A stretch of 7,658 nt of DNA from CAZESH01 sp964514665 (GTDB lineage: Bacteria > Bacillota > Bacilli > Paenibacillales > KCTC-25726): the NCBI GenBank assembly GCA_964514665.1, contig CAZESH010000217.1, positions 1-7,658 of the forward strand. Direction: 5' to 3'. Shown here in pieces: positions 5,044-7,658 of the stretch (its first letter is position 1; the number at the start of each line of letters is the position of its first letter). A model generated the notes under the pieces. The model ran no database searches and was not told where the DNA came from. It worked only from the letters and a program-made list of their open reading frames with translations. The translations under genes and the position numbers were made by a program.

Positions 5044-7362
5044 TTAATAAGTAAACGTGAAGGTCGACTGGCCCTGATGCGGGATCAGACGGATTCCCGA
5101 AGGCGTATTTTCAGTCTCGGCCGCAGAAACCGCGGAAATTTCGTATATTCCCCGCAGTACGATCGACCACGGCTTGACATTCGGATTCGCCCTTACTGTC
5201 ACATGATTCCCCGTACGTTCGGCGGCAACGGACAGCTCCGTTTCTCCTTTGCGATCGACGACGACCGTAGAAGCCCGCTTTCCGTCTTCCAGCGCAAACA
5301 GCTGAAGCTCGACTCCATCGGCATAATCATAGTCCGGCTGCGTATCGATGCTCCCCAGCGCGATGATCGAATTAGAGCGGACATAGAGCGGAAGGCTGAA
5401 ATAATCATGCTGTTCCTCCAGCCATTTTCCTCCCTCCACCTGCCTGCCGGACAAGAAATGCGTCCAAGCTCCCTGCGGCAAATAAAAGGCGACCTTTCCG
5501 TCCTCCTGAAAGATGGGAGCCACCAGCAGCGATTCGCCCAGCATATACTGGCGGTCCAAATAGCTGCAGGTCGGATCTTCGGCAAATTCCAGCAGCATCG
5601 CCCGCATCATCGGGACGCCCTTTTGCGCCGCCTCCCGTGCCGCACCAAACAAATACGGCATCAGCCTGCATTTCAGCTTGGTGAAAAACCGCAGAACGTC
5701 GACCGCCTCCTCGCCGAACAGCCAAGGAACGCGATACGATTCATTGCCGTGCAGGCGGCTGTGCGAGGACAGCATGCCGAAGGCGACCCAGCGCTTGTAA
5801 ATGTCGGGCGGCGCGGTTCGCTCGAAGCCGCTGATGTCGTGGCTCCAAAATCCGAAGCCGGACAGCCCCAGCGACAGTCCGCCGCGCAGCGTTTCGGCCA
5901 TGGAATCGTAATTTGCCGAACAGTCGCCGCCCCAATGCACCGGAAACTGCTGACCGCCTGCCGTAGCGGAGCGCGCGAACAGCATCGCTTCGTTTTTCCC
6001 CAAATTGTCCTCCAGCACCTCGAATACCGCTTTATTGTATAAGTACGTGTAAAAATTGTGCATTTTCATCGGGTCCGAACCGTCATGATAAACGACATCG
6101 GTGGGGATACGCTCGCCGAAATCGGTTTTGAAGCTGTCCACGCCCATGCCGATCAACCGCTTCAGCTTGCTTTGGTACCAGGCCGTCGCTTGCGGATTGG
6201 TGAAGTCGACCAAGCCCATCCCGGCTTGCCATTTGTCCCACTGCCAAACATCGCCGTTCGCTTTTTTGACCAAGAAACCGTTTTCCATTCCTTCGTCAAA
6301 AAGCGCCGATTTTTGGGCAATATAGGGGTTGATCCATACGCATATCTTCAGCCCCTTCTGCTTCAGGCGCCGCAGCATGCCCTGCGGGTCGGGAAACACG
6401 GAGCTGTCCCATTCGAAGTCGCTCCACTGATATTCCTTCATCCAAAAGCAGTCAAAGTGAAATACATGCAGCGGCAAGTCCAGCTCTGTCATGCCGTCGA
6501 TGAAGCTGTTCACGGTCTGCTCGTCATAGCTTGTGGTAAAGGAAGTGGTCAGCCACAGACCGAACGACCATGGCGGAGGCAGCGCCGGTTTGCCGGTCAA
6601 GGCCGTGTAATTGGCCAGCACCTCCTTCAGCGTCGATCCGCCGATGATGAAATAATCGAGCGATTCGCCGGGCACGCTGAATTGAACCTTCGAAACATTC
6701 TCCGAGGCAACCTCAAAGGATACGCATTCCGGATGATTGACGAATACGCCGTAGCCGCGGTTGGACAAGTAAAAGGGAATATTCTTGTAAGCCTGCTCGC
6801 TGCTTGTCCCGCCGTCCTCGTTCCAGATATCGACAACCTGTCCGTTCTTGACAAACGGGGTAAAGCGCTCGCCCATGCCATACACATACTCGCCAATCCC
6901 CAAATCGAGCTGCTCGCGGAAAAACGTTTGCTGCTCACGGTTTTCGATATGGGCCGCCGCTCCGGGGCCGCTTCCCGTCAGCTTCTTGCCTTTATACTTA
7001 TATGCGACCTTCCAGCCGTCGGCTTTATGTACCTCGACGCTCAAGTCCCCGCTGCGCAAAACGGCTTGGTCCTGCCCGTCATCGATTTCCACTTCGGCGC
7101 CACCTGCAAACAGCGGAAAAGCCGGTCCGCTTGCCCGTCCGCCCTTATGGCGGTAATACTGCACGCGGATCACATCCGGCAGCGGAGAGCTGTAGCGAAC
7201 CGTCAGCAGCGTGGCGTTCAGCGTATCCCCCTTGTGCAGGACTTTGCGGGTCGCGGCAAACACCGTGAGCGACTGACCGTCCATGCGGATATCGCGGATA
7301 TCCTGCGGATTTTGCAGCAGCAAGCCCTCGCGTATTTGCCAATATCCATCTGTAAATTTCAT
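5044..7362 (-). CDS. yicI: Alpha-xylosidase, glycoside hydrolase family 31 (YicI/XylS type)
   Basis: Cytoplasmic retaining exo-enzyme that removes alpha-linked xylose from the non-reducing end of isoprimeverose and xyloglucan oligosaccharides. The 772 residues equal the length I recall for E. coli YicI and align along the whole chain: N-terminal beta domain to ~residue 240, (beta/alpha)8 barrel ~260-590, then C-terminal beta domains. The nucleophile motif FKTDFGERIP puts Asp414 at the YicI Asp416 position; VHWGGD puts Asp480 at the acid/base Asp482. Residues linked to alpha-xyloside preference in YicI are all present: Phe275, Cys305, Phe306, Trp313 and Lys412, and SGFGFWSHDI and SSHSRLHG are conserved. 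No signal peptide is seen. AAGGAG lies 7 nt before ATG 7362. A candidate extended -10 promoter is upstream. It could alternatively be called xylS. Confidence 0.95.
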   Translation of the reverse strand: MKFTDGYWQIREGLLLQNPQDIRDIRMDGQSLTVFAATRKVLHKGDTLNATLLTVRYSSPLPDVIRVQYYRHKGGRASGPAFPLFAGGAEVEIDDGQDQAVLRSGDLSVEVHKADGWKVAYKYKGKKLTGSGPGAAAHIENREQQTFFREQLDLGIGEYVYGMGERFTPFVKNGQVVDIWNEDGGTSSEQAYKNIPFYLSNRGYGVFVNHPECVSFEVASENVSKVQFSVPGESLDYFIIGGSTLKEVLANYTALTGKPALPPPWSFGLWLTTSFTTSYDEQTVNSFIDGMTELDLPLHVFHFDCFWMKEYQWSDFEWDSSVFPDPQGMLRRLKQKGLKICVWINPYIAQKSALFDEGMENGFLVKKANGDVWQWDKWQAGMGLVDFTNPQATAWYQSKLKRLIGMGVDSFKTDFGERIPTDVVYHDGSDPMKMHNFYTYLYNKAVFEVLEDNLGKNEAMLFARSATAGGQQFPVHWGGDCSANYDSMAETLRGGLSLGLSGFGFWSHDISGFERTAPPDIYKRWVAFGMLSSHSRLHGNESYRVPWLFGEEAVDVLRFFTKLKCRLMPYLFGAAREAAQKGVPMMRAMLLEFAEDPTCSYLDRQYMLGESLLVAPIFQEDGKVAFYLPQGAWTHFLSGRQVEGGKWLEEQHDYFSLPLYVRSNSIIALGSIDTQPDYDYADGVELQLFALEDGKRASTVVVDRKGETELSVAAERTGNHVTVRANPNVKPWSIVLRGIYEISAVSAAETENTPSGIRLIPHQGQSTFTFTY

Positions 7363-7413
7363 GCTTCCACTCCTTGTTCGCCCTAAAATTTGGAAATATC
7401 GCGGCTAATCCTT

Positions 7414-7436
7414 ATCTTATCAGAGAAAACGGTTTT
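7414..7436 (-). promoter_or_regulatory. Candidate promoter and operator upstream of alpha-xylosidase
   Basis: On the minus strand TGATAAGAT gives an extended -10 element (TAAGAT at 7414-7419) that would start transcription near 7407, 45 nt before the start codon. The -35 position is poor. An AAAAC/GTTTT inverted repeat (7426-7436) lies just upstream of the -10, where a repressor could block RNA polymerase. It fits the cre consensus badly (three mismatches), so another LacI-like factor is as likely. Confidence 0.35.
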
Positions 7437-7468
7437 TTGGGACAGACATTTTGCCGGAATTTTCGGCA

Positions 7469-7487
7469 CAAAAGAGGTGGTCTTTTG
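7469..7487. repeat. Inverted repeat in the right intergenic region
   Basis: CAAAAGA (7469-7475), spacer GGTGG, TCTTTTG (7481-7487) form a perfect 7-bp hairpin. Just to its left, TGCCG/CGGCA (7454-7468) forms a second small inverted repeat. Neither is followed by a T-run. Apart from these, the promoter and a doubtful small ORF, I see nothing in 7363-7658. Confidence 0.35.
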
Positions 7488-7501
7488 CCTCATGGCATTG
7501 T

Positions 7502-7615
7502 ATGATGGAACAAAACCGCGTGGGGGCGCCGTCAGTGATCAAGGGGAGCAAAGCTTTTATTGAAAGTGAAATCGATCGTTTTATTCAGCAGCAGGCAGGC
7601 GGGGAAGTCCGGTAG
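7502..7615 (+). CDS. Doubtful 37-residue ORF
   Basis: ATG ATG opens a frame of 37 codons ending at TAG 7613-7615. The product is a short, soluble, helix-prone peptide (for example KAFIESEIDRFIQQQ) that I do not recognise. There is no good ribosome binding site at the right distance; GAGGTGG at 7474-7480 is ~21 nt away and would better serve a 23-codon ORF starting at 7492. It would be divergent from alpha-xylosidase. A GGAGGGGG/CCCTCTCC hairpin (7624-7651) follows at the edge and could terminate it. It may not be a gene. Confidence 0.25.
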   Translation: MMEQNRVGAPSVIKGSKAFIESEIDRFIQQQAGGEVR

Positions 7616-7658
7616 CAAACCGAGGAGGGGGCAGCCGGGGGAACCCTCTCCCATTTGC

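Noticed and set aside
5077..6042. 321-codon plus-strand frame opposite the 3' half of alpha-xylosidase
   Set aside because: Antisense shadow, Arg/Gln-rich product without recognisable domains.
6058..7386. 442-codon open frame on the plus strand opposite alpha-xylosidase
   Set aside because: It is antisense to a gene with full-length family similarity and conserved catalytic motifs; its product is unlike known proteins, and it is explained by codon composition of the real gene.
7424..7437. Possible cre site upstream of alpha-xylosidase
   Set aside because: Three mismatches to the consensus, including both conserved 3' positions CA.
7595..7658. GGGGAAGTCCGGTAGCAAACCG, which recalls part of a cobalamin riboswitch
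   Set aside because: Only a short stretch resembles it; the B12 box and other conserved stems are not visible before the window ends.

Overview
The window looks like a chromosomal stretch from a low-to-mid GC Gram-positive, most likely a Paenibacillus-type Bacillota. The evidence is strong AGGAGG-like ribosome binding sites, a consensus CcpA (cre) site, a lipoprotein sugar-binding protein with an LSAC lipobox, and LysM wall-binding modules. This placement is inference from style; no marker gene is present.

Left part, minus strand: the gene for an ABC sugar transporter lipoprotein (748-2085) is followed by the first permease gene (642 leftward, cut by the window edge). This is the usual binding protein, then MalF-like permease, order. 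A 42-nt stem-loop lies between them. Upstream of the binding protein is a regulatory region (2149-2274) with a candidate promoter, a 16-bp palindrome at the promoter, a perfect 24-bp palindrome, and a consensus cre site abutting it. With a second cre-like half the whole forms a ~51-bp imperfect inverted repeat.

Middle: one small plus-strand gene (2437-2706) encodes an 89-residue protein whose N-terminal half resembles an Sm1/LSm motif and whose C-terminal end is hydrophobic. It has its own candidate promoter and a clear intrinsic terminator. Converging on it is a minus-strand gene (2824-4254) for a secreted protein with a probable beta-propeller-like N-terminal part and three C-terminal LysM domains. 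Its ribosome binding site lies in the 3' arm of a 22-bp RNA hairpin whose three non-Watson-Crick positions are all G.U in the sense transcript, the most unusual element in the window.

Right part, minus strand: a GH31 alpha-xylosidase of the YicI/XylS type (5044-7362) keeps both catalytic aspartates and the YicI substrate-specificity residues. It is followed after 69 bp by a conserved uncharacterised 209-residue protein (4345-4974). The last ~300 bases hold the alpha-xylosidase promoter region, some inverted repeats and a doubtful 37-codon plus-strand ORF.

Functionally, a carbon-catabolite-controlled sugar importer and a cytoplasmic alpha-xylosidase could work together on xyloglucan-derived oligosaccharides such as isoprimeverose. 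The two are separated by unrelated genes, so that link is only a hypothesis. No rRNA, tRNA, CRISPR array or insertion sequence was seen.
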